Assembly (NCBI RefSeq): GCF_030052995.1
Contig: NZ_JASJPW010000004.1
Span: forward strand, 62,001 to 126,000
DNA: 64,000 bases
Direction: 5' to 3'
DNA from: Gemmobacter sp. 24YEA27
GTDB taxonomy: Bacteria > Pseudomonadota > Alphaproteobacteria > Rhodobacterales > Rhodobacteraceae
Shown here in pieces: positions 54,195 through 63,287 of the stretch; position 1 is the first letter of the stretch; the number at the start of each line of letters is the position of its first letter. The notes under the pieces were generated by a model that was not told the DNA's origin, searched no databases, and worked only from the letters and a program-made list of their open reading frames with translations. Position numbers and translations under genes: made by a program.

Positions 54195-55188
54195 GCGACG
54201 CTCCAGAAGGCACAATGCGCCGGCGCCTTCAGCCAGCGCTCCAGATCCGCGTCCAGTTTAAGTACCGTCAGTGTCAGGCCGGTCATCTCCATCGAGGTGG
54301 CGTAACGCCCGATCAGCAGCCCGGCTACAGTCACCCCGATAGCGTCGAGCCTGGCCCTGAGACGGCGGTAAAGGATATAAAGCTCCTCTTGCGGGTAGCC
54401 CCCAGCGAATTGACCAGAAGCGCGATGCGCGCCCCCGCTTCAAGCGGCTGATCAGAAACCAGCTGATCCAGCATCTCATCGGCGATCTCATCGGCGGTTT
54501 TGATGGCTGAGCGGTAAATGCCGCGCTCGCCATGAATACCCATGCCCATTTCCATCTCATTCTCGCCCAGCTCGAAAGTGGGTTTGCCATGCTGCGGAAT
54601 GATGCAGGGCGTCAGCGCCATGCCGATCGACACGAGATTATCGGCGGCCTTTTGTGCAGCGGCGGTCACGCCGGCGAGGTCAAGCCCTTCATCCGCAGCG
54701 GCTCCGGCGATTTTGAAGGCGAAAACCATGCCACCGACACCACGGCGCTTGGCAGCCTCGCTCCTCGGGGCCGATACCACGTCATCGGTCAGAAGAACGG
54801 TCGATGTGGAAATGTCATTCTCCAGATCAACCATCTCGCAGGCCATGTCGAAATTCATCACATCGCCACCGTAATTGCCGTAGAGGCAGAGCACGCCTTT
54901 GCCGCGATCGGCAAGCCGGATCGCCTCGGCCATCTGTTCCGCCGAAGGGCTGGCGAAGACATCCCCGACCGCGCAGGCTGAAAGAAACCCCTCGCCGACA
55001 TAGCCGGTGAAAACCGGCAGATGGCCCGAGCCCCCCCCGGAGACGATACCGACCTGGCCCTCGGCCGCGCCGCCGGCGCGCGCCACCACCCGGCGCGACG
55101 GCTGGGCATAGATGTCCGGATGGGCGAGGATCATGCCCTCAAGCATCTCATCAACGTAATGCGCGGGCTGGTTCAGGATTTTCTTCAT
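54191..55188 (-). CDS. dhaK: Dihydroxyacetone kinase DhaK-like substrate-binding subunit (one frameshift)
   Basis: MKKILNQPAHYVDEMLEG, GIVSGGGSGHLPVFTGYVGEG, GNYGGDVMNFDMA, RRGVGGMVFAFKIAGAAAD, and the substrate-binding catalytic His in MGMGIHGERG. The frame changes at about 54402 after LLVNSLG and continues EELYILYRRLRARLDAIGVTV to the stop at 54191. Repaired length about 331 residues. DhaK binds dihydroxyacetone or related short ketoses such as erythrulose covalently through this His. Next to an RbsABC-type importer and FGGY kinase, a tetrulose or other short sugar is plausible. ATG 55188 follows GGGAGGA. Confidence 0.85.
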
Positions 55189-55229
55189 CGTGGCGTCCTC
55201 CCGGGGTCTGTGGTTCTGGTTTTTCTGCG

Positions 55230-56273
55230 TCACGCCCGGCTGCGGATGCTGCGCGCCTGCCAGCGCTCCATCGCGATGGGCAGTGCTGTTCCGATGATGA
55301 TCAGAGCGCCGACCACCACTTTCTGCCAATAGGACGGCACACCCACCATCAGAAGGCTGGTATTGATCATGGTGATGACCAGAACACCCAGCATCGTACC
55401 GACCACCGTGCCGTAGCCGCCCGTGATCCGCGCGCCACCTAACACGACAGCTGCGATGACATTCAGTTCCTGCCCGACCAGATCGAAAGGGTTCGCCATA
55501 CGGGCCAGCGTCATATGGGTTATCCCGGCAATCCCGGCAATTGCCCCTGCCATCACGAAGACAGCAACCTTGACCCCCGCCACATTGATCCCAAGCCGCC
55601 GCGCGCCTTCCTCTGAACCGCCGATCGCATAGACCTTGCGGCCAAATATTGTGAATCGCAGAATAAGCCCGACCAGAACTGAGACAGCTGCGAGGGCCCA
55701 GAAGGCCTTTGGCAGCGAGACCATCTGGCCCATCTCATTCTCGATCCGCACAATATTCGAGCGTGCAAAGCTGACCACTTCGCGCGGCATATTGGTGACA
55801 TAGACTGTGCCAAGGAAGGTCAGAAGCGCACCGCGGATCAGGCTCATGGTGCCCAGCGTCACAATCAGCGTGTTCAGCCCGAACCCGCCAACCAGAGTTC
55901 CGTTTATCAGGCCGAGCAGAGCCCCGATCAGCGCCCCCATCGCAAACCAGGCCCAGATCGACAGGCCGGGATCAATGGCCATGATAAGTTTTGCGGTTGC
56001 ATACATCGCAAAGGCACCGATGGCCGTGCACGAGACGTCAATCCCCCCGGCGCAGAGCACCAGCATCACCCCGATGGCGAAAATTCCGGTCACCAGCCCG
56101 TTGCGGGTGATGTCGATCAGCGTGGCTGCGGAAAAAAAGGCCGGGTTCAGGGCGCCCAGAAACAGCGCCAGAGCCAGCGCCATTGCCATGACCACCCCTT
56201 GGGGTGAGCGCAGGGTTCGGGTCAGAATGCCTGTCATATTGCCCATCAGTTTTCCTGCCGGATCAGCGGTCAT
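55230..56273 (-). CDS. Ribose-type ABC transporter permease (RbsC-like)
   Basis: 347 intact residues with eight to ten membrane segments: VVMAMALALALFLGALNPAFF, IFAIGVMLVLCAGGIDVSC, VGGFGLNTLIVTLGTMSLIRG, IFGRKVYAIGGSEEGARRLGI (family signature), and GGARITGGYGTVVGTMLGVL. ATG 56273 overlaps the ATPase stop (ATGA); ATG 56246 is also possible. It is one of two RbsC-like permeases in this operon, so the importer may be a heterodimeric channel. Confidence 0.85.
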   Translation of the reverse strand: MTADPAGKLMGNMTGILTRTLRSPQGVVMAMALALALFLGALNPAFFSAATLIDITRNGLVTGIFAIGVMLVLCAGGIDVSCTAIGAFAMYATAKLIMAIDPGLSIWAWFAMGALIGALLGLINGTLVGGFGLNTLIVTLGTMSLIRGALLTFLGTVYVTNMPREVVSFARSNIVRIENEMGQMVSLPKAFWALAAVSVLVGLILRFTIFGRKVYAIGGSEEGARRLGINVAGVKVAVFVMAGAIAGIAGITHMTLARMANPFDLVGQELNVIAAVVLGGARITGGYGTVVGTMLGVLVITMINTSLLMVGVPSYWQKVVVGALIIIGTALPIAMERWQARSIRSRA

Positions 56274-57785
56274 GCGGCGCTCTCTCCTTGCGGATGATCG
56301 GCGGTGACGGCCGCATAGATTTCGTCTTCAGTGACGGATTCAGCGTCGAAAGTGGCGGTCAGACGGCCCCCGGTCATGACCCTGATACGGTCGGACAGCG
56401 CCATTGCCTCGTAAATGTCATCGGTGACCACCAGAACCGCACAGCCCTGACGCGAAAGCGCCAGCACCAGTTCATGGATGGCCCGTTTCGAGCCGACATC
56501 GACGCCGACGGTTGGCCCGTTCAGGATCAATAGCTTCGGGTCGGTTTCCATCCAGCGTGCCAGAACCACCTTCTGCGCATTGCCGCCCGAAAGGGTCGAA
56601 ATATTCGGTCCCGGCCCGGGCGCGCGGACCGAGAGGCGCCGGATCGCATTGCTTGTGCGGGCTGCCATGGATCTGAGGCTGAGGAACGGGCCGCGCAGGT
56701 CACGCTCCATGGTTGCCACGCCGAAATTATCCCGGATCGGCTGGTCGGCGAACAGGGCCTCGGTCAGCCGGTCTTCGGGAACATAGGCGATACCGCGCGC
56801 CATGGCATCTTGCGCGGAGCGCAGGCGGATCACCCCGGATGCGTCCTCAATCGTGCCACTGTCGGGCTGCAACAGGCCAAACAGCGACAGGGCCAGCGGC
56901 GTGCGCCCCGAGCCGAGCAGGCCAACAATCGATGTGATCTCGCCAGGATGCAGATCAAGATCCACACCCTCATAATCGCCCCGACGCGTCAGACCGCGCA
57001 GCCGCAGAACCGGCGCCGCTGCAGCGACCGGGCTCCGCGCCAGGCGCTGGCTGTCGATGGGCGCCCCGACATCGCTTCGACAAGGCCGGCTGGCCGGAAT
57101 GCCGTAATTGGCCCCGCGACAACCGCCTTGCCGTCGCGCAGCACCGTGACCGTATCGCAGACCGCGAAAACCTCTTCGATCTTGTGAGACACGAAAAGAA
57201 AGGCAACGCCATCGGCCTTCAGCTGGCGCACGATCCCGAACAGCTGCGCCACCTCGGCCCGGGTCAGGGCGGTGGTCGGCTCGTCCATCACGATGATGCG
57301 CGCTTCGTTTGCCAGGGCGCGGGCAATGGCCACGACCTGTTTTTCGGCCACGGGAATTTCCTCCAGCACCCGGTCAGGATCAAGGCTGACCCCCATCCGC
57401 GCCAGGACCTCCAGCGCCAGAGCCCTGCTACGGCGCGCCGAATAGACCCTTGCCCCCGACGAAAGCGCTGACAGGAAAGAGATGTTTTCATGGACTGTCA
57501 GATTGGGCAGCAGCGAAAAATCCTGCCAGATCACCGAAAGGCCATCGCAATCGCCGCGCGCGCGCCTTTTGGTGCGCGCTTGCCGTCGAACAACACCTCG
57601 CCCGCATCGGCGGCAATGACCCCCGAGAGGATCTTGATCAGGGTTGATTTGCCCGACCCGTTCTCGCCGGCAAGACAGCGCACCTCACCCGGCCAGAGCG
57701 TGAAGCCGACCCCTTCCAGCACCGGGATTGGCCCATAGGCCTTGGCAAGGTTTCGCAGGTCCAGCAGGGGAACGGGTGAGGGCAT
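56270..57785 (-). CDS. Ribose-type ABC transporter ATPase (RbsA-like, two domains), two frameshifts
   Basis: First ATPase domain: Walker A AGENGSGKSTLIK, IWQDFSLLPNLTV, signature-like region EIPVAEKQVVAIARAL, Walker B IIVMDEPTTAL, FVSHKIEEVF. Second domain: GLLGSGRTPLAL, YVPEDRLTEALF, LSGGNAQKVVLARWM, and LLILNGPTVGVDVGSK, where the usual Asp-Glu of Walker B is Asn-Gly, so only the first site should hydrolyse ATP normally. Frame changes are at about 57535 and 57060. Repaired length is about 500 residues, normal for RbsA. It drives the two RbsC-like permeases. Confidence 0.8.
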
Positions 57786-57812
57786 GGAAATATCCCGAAG
57801 GGCAGAGCGCGC

Positions 57813-57840
57813 GCCCTGCCCGGACCAAACCGGGCAGGGC
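57813..57840 (-). promoter_or_regulatory. Hairpin between binding-protein and RbsA genes
   Basis: Perfect 11-bp GC-rich stem (57813-57823 with 57830-57840), 6-base loop, in the 65 bases between the SBP stop and the ATPase start. It has no T-run and is typical of a partial terminator or mRNA stabiliser that keeps binding protein in excess. Confidence 0.65.
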
Positions 57841-57850
57841 CTGAAACGGA

Positions 57851-58785
57851 TCAGAAGTTGTAATCGCCCATATTCGCCGAGGTCACATCTTCCCAGGCCT
57901 GGCCATAGATCACATGGCCATCGACCTTGACGTCATTATAGCCGGGGATCCCCAGGTCATCGCCGGTTTTGACCGCCTGCCCCTCGATCGCCATGACCGC
58001 CAGCTTGTTCATCGCCTCGCCGGCCTTGGCGGATCCCAGAATGAAATCATGCTGATGGTGCCCGCCTCGAGATAGGGGCCGCGAGACCGACACCAGCGAG
58101 GTGCCGACAATGTCACCTTGCCTTCAAGCCCGGCTTCCTCAACTGCGAGGGCGGCGCCAACCACATCCTCACCGGCGACCCCTGGATGCCCTTGAGGTTC
58201 GGATAGGTGCGCAGCAGTTCCTTGGTTTTGGCATAAGCGGTCTGCTGCTGTTCGTTCGATTCCACCTTGCCGCCAACCATTCATTATGGGTTTTCATTAT
58301 GCGGTCAGATGGCGACAAAAACGGCATATTCGCCTTCCTCGCCCATACCTTCGCCGCGCCTTCATCAGATGCTCGCCATAAGCGCCATTGTCGAAGGCCT
58401 CGATATCCCAGGTGACATTCTGCAGCGAGGAAGCCTCATGGCCGATCACCTTGATCCCGGCATCAAGCGCCTTTTTCAGGACAGGCTCCAGCGCCTCGGC
58501 GAATTCGGCACCACGGTGATTGCGTCAACGCCGCGCGCGATCAGATCCTCGATCATCTGAACCTGCAACGCGGCATCGGCCGAAACCGGGCCAATCGTGG
58601 TGGCATTATGGCCGGAGGCTTCTTTGAAGCCGGCCACGCCCTCGGCCATGCGGTTGAACCAGGCGATGCCTTCCAGCTTCACCACGGTCACGATCTCATA
58701 GCTTTTGGTTTCGGCCAGCCGGGCCTGCGAGGCATGTCGCGCCAAGCGCCAGTGCCAGAGCGCCTTTGCGGATGGAAAAACTCAT
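57851..58785 (-). pseudogene. Ribose-type periplasmic binding protein (RbsB-like), frameshifted
   Basis: ATG 58785 starts a signal peptide MSFSIRKGALALALGATCLAG. After a frame change at about 58735 the mature part runs [61 protein letters not shown], typical of sugar-binding proteins of this class. Further shifts lie near 58510, 58300, 58170 and 58060; the C-terminus is GYNDVKVDGHVIYGQAWEDVT. Reconstructed length about 310 residues. It belongs with the RbsA/RbsC genes; ligand unknown. Confidence 0.75.
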
Positions 58786-58812
58786 GTCGTCCTCCTCTGT
58801 TTTGTTTATTTT

Positions 58813-60308
58813 TCAGTTATTGCCACCGGCCAGCAGCGGCCGGGTGCTGTGGTAAAGGCTTTGGAAACGCGCTGCCCCCTCTTGGTAAAGCTGTGCCAGA
58901 TCAGGATCTGGTGTCAGCGCGCGCGCGCTCGGGTTCCAGCGCGTGATATCGCGGGGAGCGACCATGCCGACCCCGACCGCCGCGAGAAAGGCATCGCCAT
59001 AAGCCGCACCGGTCGAGCGGGCGCGGATCGTCTGCTGCCGTCCCGTGATATCCGAGATCCCCTGCGCCCAGATCGAATTGCGGGTGCCGCCCCCACCGCA
59101 ATCACCTCGGTGATGCGCGCACCTGCCGCCTTATAGGTATCGAGGATCTGGGCGATGCCATAGCCAACCCCTTCCAGCAGGGCCCGATAGAGATCACCGC
59201 GCTGATGTGAGAGGTCGAGGCCGAAAATAACCCCTTTCGCCGCTGCATCATGGATCGGAGTACGCTCTCCCGAGAAATAGGGCAGCATCACCAGGCCCCG
59301 CGCGCCGGGAGGTGAGGCTGCCGCCTCGGCGCTGAGCAACTCAAAAACCTCTGTCTCGGGCAAATCGCGGGCGAACTGGCTGACAAACCAGCGTGTGAGC
59401 GTGCCCGCAGTGGCGGTTCCCGACATCAGCGCGTGCTGGCCCGGGAAAAGCCAGGGCGCATACCAGAGGTGCGGGTCCGCAATTCTTTCGCCGGTCACAA
59501 GGATCAGGAACATTGACGACCCATACATGAGCATCATCTGACCGGAATCCTGCACGCCCACAGAAACCGCCTCGGCGGCGGCGTCGATTGTTCCCGCGAT
59601 CACCGGCGTGCCTTCGGCAAGGCCCGTCAGCCTCGCGGCCCCTGAAGAGATATATCCGGCGATATCGGTGGCCCAGGTCAGTGCGGGCAAAAGCGCGGCC
59701 GGCGCGATCAGATCATCGTAATCACGCGTCCAGGACTGGCTTTCGATGTCGTAATAGGGGTGATAGCTGGAGGCGGAATAATGGTCGATCACCACTTTCC
59801 CCGTCAGCCGGAACACGAGCCAGGTGGTCGAATTCATGATGTATTTCGTGCGCGCGAAAATCTCGGGCCGGTTGCGTTTCAGCCAGAGCATCTTGGGCCC
59901 GACGGATTGCGAGGTCAGACCATTGCCGGTGCGCCGCAACAGCGTTTCGACGCCGATTTCCGCTGTCAGCTCTGCGATCTCCCGGCTGGCGCGGGTGTCG
60001 ACGCCGTAAAGCACGCCATTCATCAGCGCCTGGCCTGCCGCATCGACCGGCAGCATGCAGGGTCCGATCCCCGAGAGGCCGACCGCGGCAATCTCTTTCG
60101 GATCAATGCCACTTTTTGCCAGCAACTCCCGCGTCAGCGTGACAAAGCCCTGCCACCAGTCGGCCTCGGCATCATGTTCGGCATAGCCCGGCTCGGGGAT
60201 CTGCATGTCATGGCGACGCGCAGCCTCGGCCATGACCCGCCCTGTCTCATCGACAAGGCATCCTTTCGCCTCATAGGTGCCGATATCAATGCCGAGCGTA
60301 TAGCGCAT
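58813..60308 (-). CDS. FGGY-family carbohydrate kinase (one frameshift)
   Basis: N-terminal GIDIGTYEAKGCLVD phosphate-binding motif, AEADWWQGFVTLTRELL, GLSGIGPCMLPVD, NGVLYGVDTRAS, YGSSMFLILVTGERI, LPYFSGERTPIHDAAAKGVI. The frame changes at about 59095 and continues IWAQGISDITGRQQTIRAR, STGAAYGDAFLAAVGVGM, to the stop at 58813. Repaired length about 498 residues, normal. The G-Y-D-T-R block resembles xylulokinase and related ketose kinases. ATG 60308 shares bases with the M42 stop (TGATG). It should phosphorylate the imported sugar. Confidence 0.85.
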
Positions 60309-61414
60309 CAGGTCACCAGATCACGGTCGAGACTGAAATCACCTGCCATGCGCGCAATGGCCGCACTGACCAGCCGGGTCAGTTGTGCAAGGTCACGCAA
60401 GTCGCACAATTCCAGCGAAGTATGGGTGTAGCGACAGGGAAAACACATATCGATACAGGCGACGCCGGTGCCGACCAGCTGCACATAAGAGCTGTCGGTA
60501 AGAGCGCCGGTATGGGCGGTGCGCTGCAGGGGGATACCTTCGGCGGCGGCGGTCTCATCCATCAGTTTCGGAAGCGCCGGATGGGGGATAGTGCCATTCA
60601 GCGTGCCCCGCCCGTGAAAGGAATACAGCGCCATTGCCGGGCCACCGCCCAGGATGACCTCGCCGCGGCTGGTCATGTCCGGCGTGTCTGAGTTCAACGC
60701 GAGGTCAATCTGAATCGCCACATCGGGCCGCAGCCCCTGGGCTGCCACCATCGCGCCACGGAGGTTGAATTCTTCCAGCACGGCAAAGACGAAATGCACC
60801 GTCGGGCGCTGAGCAGCCGGCAGTTCCGCCAGGACCGCCGCCGCCGCCATCACCACCGCGCAGCCTGCGCGATCGTCAATCCAGGTGCCCGCTACGCGGT
60901 GCTCGTTCAGATGCACAACCCGGGGCGTATACACCACCGGCGTGCCGATCCGGATCCCGAGCGCTTCGACAGCACTCGCGCTTTCGGCGCCGATATCAAT
61001 GAAAAGATCCGCATAGGGCGTGACCTTGTACTTCTCATCAGCCGGGGTCGCGTGGTGCGATTTATTGGCGATGATGCCATGCACATCGCGCCCCTCACCC
61101 ACGCAGAACGTGACCAGCTGCGCCGGAAGCGCTTTCTCGGGAATACCGCCAAGCCGCTCGATGCGGATCAGCCCGTTCGCTTCAATTTTACGAGTCACGA
61201 AACCAAGGCTGTCCATATGGGTAAACAGCATCACCGAAGGTGCGGTGTCGGCACCCGGCAGCGTACAGATCAGATTGCCCAGCATATCGACCGAGACCTG
61301 CAATGGCAGATGCGCAAGCTGCCCGGTGATATGGCGCCGGACCCGATCCTCATGCCCGGCGAGGCCCGGGATCAGCATCAGCGCTTCGAGTGACTGGCGA
61401 AGAGAGTCGATCAT
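60308..61414 (-). CDS. M42-family metallo-aminopeptidase/endoglucanase-like hydrolase
   Basis: 368 intact residues. Metal ligands: His in LFTHMDSLGF, bridging Asp in TWIDDRAGCA, catalytic Glu-Glu in AVLEEFNLRGA, Asp in IQIDLALNSDTPD and His in CRYTHTSLE. The start MIDSLRQSLEALMLIPGLAGHED is typical of M42. ATG 61414 overlaps the permease stop. M42 enzymes are cobalt/zinc aminopeptidases, and some are mislabelled as endoglucanases; inside a sugar ABC/kinase operon it may act on an amino- or peptidyl-sugar conjugate. That role is a guess. Confidence 0.85.
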   Translation of the reverse strand: MIDSLRQSLEALMLIPGLAGHEDRVRRHITGQLAHLPLQVSVDMLGNLICTLPGADTAPSVMLFTHMDSLGFVTRKIEANGLIRIERLGGIPEKALPAQLVTFCVGEGRDVHGIIANKSHHATPADEKYKVTPYADLFIDIGAESASAVEALGIRIGTPVVYTPRVVHLNEHRVAGTWIDDRAGCAVVMAAAAVLAELPAAQRPTVHFVFAVLEEFNLRGAMVAAQGLRPDVAIQIDLALNSDTPDMTSRGEVILGGGPAMALYSFHGRGTLNGTIPHPALPKLMDETAAAEGIPLQRTAHTGALTDSSYVQLVGTGVACIDMCFPCRYTHTSLELCDLRDLAQLTRLVSAAIARMAGDFSLDRDLVT

Positions 61415-62390
61415 ATCCGTTTGTTCCGCATGAAAAGAGGGCCGAGGCCCAGATTGCCGGCCATCCAGCGCCCCAGCATCACCGCAACCAGCAGGCCGCC
61501 GTAGAAGAGGTCGCGCGAATAGGCGCTGAAGGCCATAAAGTTCAGACCGCTTGAGATCAGCTGCAATGTCAGCACCGCCAGCACCACTCCGATCACGGTG
61601 CCACGGCCGCCATTGGGATCCACCCCGGCCAGCACATTGATCAGGATCACAAGCAGCAGATAAGAGCTGCCGTAATCGGGATTGGCCGAGCTGACCCGCG
61701 CCAGCACAACCAGCCCGGCCAGAGCCGCGATACCGCCGCAGATTGCATAGGTCCGCACAAGGGTTGTCGTCTCGGAAATGCCGGCAAAGCTGGCGGCAGT
61801 TGCATTGGCACCGTAAAGCCTGCCACGCAGTCCAAGCCGCGTCCGCGCCAGCACAAGTCCCAGCACCAGCGCCACGCTTGCGAAGATGACCAGCGGCAGC
61901 GGCAGGATCCCGAAGACAGACCATGTCCCCAAAGCGGCATACCAAGCCGGCAGCCCCGTCAGCGACGGGCCGCCCGTTATGACGATAGCGATGCCGCCAA
62001 ACAGCTGCATGGTGCCCAGTGTTGCAAGGATCGCGGGCAGCCTGAGCCATGAGATCAGGAGCCCGTTGACCGCACCGCAGCACAGCCCCGCGAGGATCGT
62101 TACCGGAATCGCGACTGACGCCGCAACACCGCCTTCACGCAGCAAGACCGCGCAGATCACCGCGCTCAGATTGGCGACTGCCACGACAGAAAGGTCGATC
62201 CCCCGGCAACCATCGCGGGCAGAATTGCCAGTGCCAGCAGCCCGAATTCCGGGAACTGGAACCCCATCGACGAGAGATTGTTGAAGGAAAGATAGCCCGG
62301 CGCCGCCAGTGACAACGCGACGAAAATCCCGACCGCCAGCGCTGCGAGGCCGTAAAGATAGCTGGTTGTCGTATCGCGTCTTACGTCCAT
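61411..62390 (-). CDS. Ribose-type ABC transporter permease 2 (RbsC-like), one frameshift
   Basis: Start ATG 62390: LAALAVGIFVALSLAAPGYLSF, FGLLALAILPAMVAGG; frame change at about 62190, then VAVANLSAVICAVLLREGG, LRLPAILATLGTMQLFGGIAI, RTRLGLRGRLYGANATAASFAGI (family signature) and VDPNGGRGTVIGVVLAVLTL. About 326 residues, eight or more membrane segments. It precedes the M42 gene and is the first recognised intact-length gene of this operon; it pairs with the permease at 55230. Confidence 0.8.
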
Positions 62391-62420
62391 CGTCTCTCCC
62401 CGGTACGGTCTGCCCGAACG

Positions 62421-62645
62421 TCAGCCCAGGCTGGCTCTCACAATCCTCATGAACTCCTTTTCACGGTCCGGATCGACGGCATTGACATCTGCGGCCTGCA
62501 AAGCCTCCGGATCGCAGGCAACCGAGTTGACGATCTCCTTTATCACCGCGGCCTCATCATAAAGCCGGGTCCCCGGCAAAGGGTTCAGCTGGACCATGGC
62601 AGTCACCTGTTTCGTGCCGGGAAACAATTCTGCGAAGTTTGACAT
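62421..62645 (-). pseudogene. BtpA/SgcQ-family protein remnant (internal deletion)
   Basis: ATG 62645 gives SNFAELFPGTKQVTAMVQLNPLPGTRLYDEA, the N-terminus of BtpA-family TIM-barrel proteins, followed by CDPEALQAADVNAV. The sequence then jumps in frame to DPDREKEFMRIVRASLG, the expected C-terminus. About 180 central residues are absent, so the barrel cannot fold. BtpA/SgcQ proteins often sit in sugar ABC operons; this one lies 31 bases before the permease gene and would have been the operon's first gene. Confidence 0.6.
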
Positions 62646-63232
62646 AGCTGCCCTCATGGCAATCTGAACATGCCGCGAAAATTGCGCCCCGGGCAAACCT
62701 GCCCTGCCTCTCTCTCGATGATAATCCCCCTGCAACCCTGTCTGCGGGTCTGGAGAAAAGGCTAATGGATGGCCTCGACAAGCGTCAACAGGATTCGAAC
62801 ACAATCGAAAAAGAATTCTGTGCGGACACCTGTAACTATCAGAGATTTTCGGTGAATTCTGCCGGGACCCTCATAGCAATCTGCATAAAAGTCTTCATAT
62901 ATTAATGATTTTGCTTAGGAAAATGATTTATGGACGAAGTCGCGACAGCCGGGAGGCCTCCTGCAACCATCAAACATTATCGAACATATCAAACAAAGTG
63001 CCCCGTCCGATAAGTCTGAAATTCCACCGGACCCTGCGCCTATGCCCTGGTCAGAGGTTGTGAATGTGATGAACAAACGGAGACACCGTGGGCCAGCGCC
63101 ACCGGGGGAGGTCGCAGGCCATGCTTTGCCCCTGAACTGCGGTGGCATGGTCCCGGGCGCGCCACGCACCGAAAGACCCGGCCCGTCGCAACGATCATTC
63201 GAAGCGATCTGTTTGGCTCGATCAGAGTTAGC
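62646..63232. other. Intergenic region between the sugar operon and the IS481-like element
   Basis: No gene recognised in 587 bases. The part at 62880-62940 is AT-rich (for example a TATATTAATGATTTT run) and suits a promoter for the leftward sugar operon. A short open frame at 63042-63239 on the plus strand has no family motif. Confidence 0.4.
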
Positions 63233-63287
63233 TGTTTGATCCAGGGTTTGATGGTTAGATCCTTTCTTTAGAATGCAAGGATGCCCT

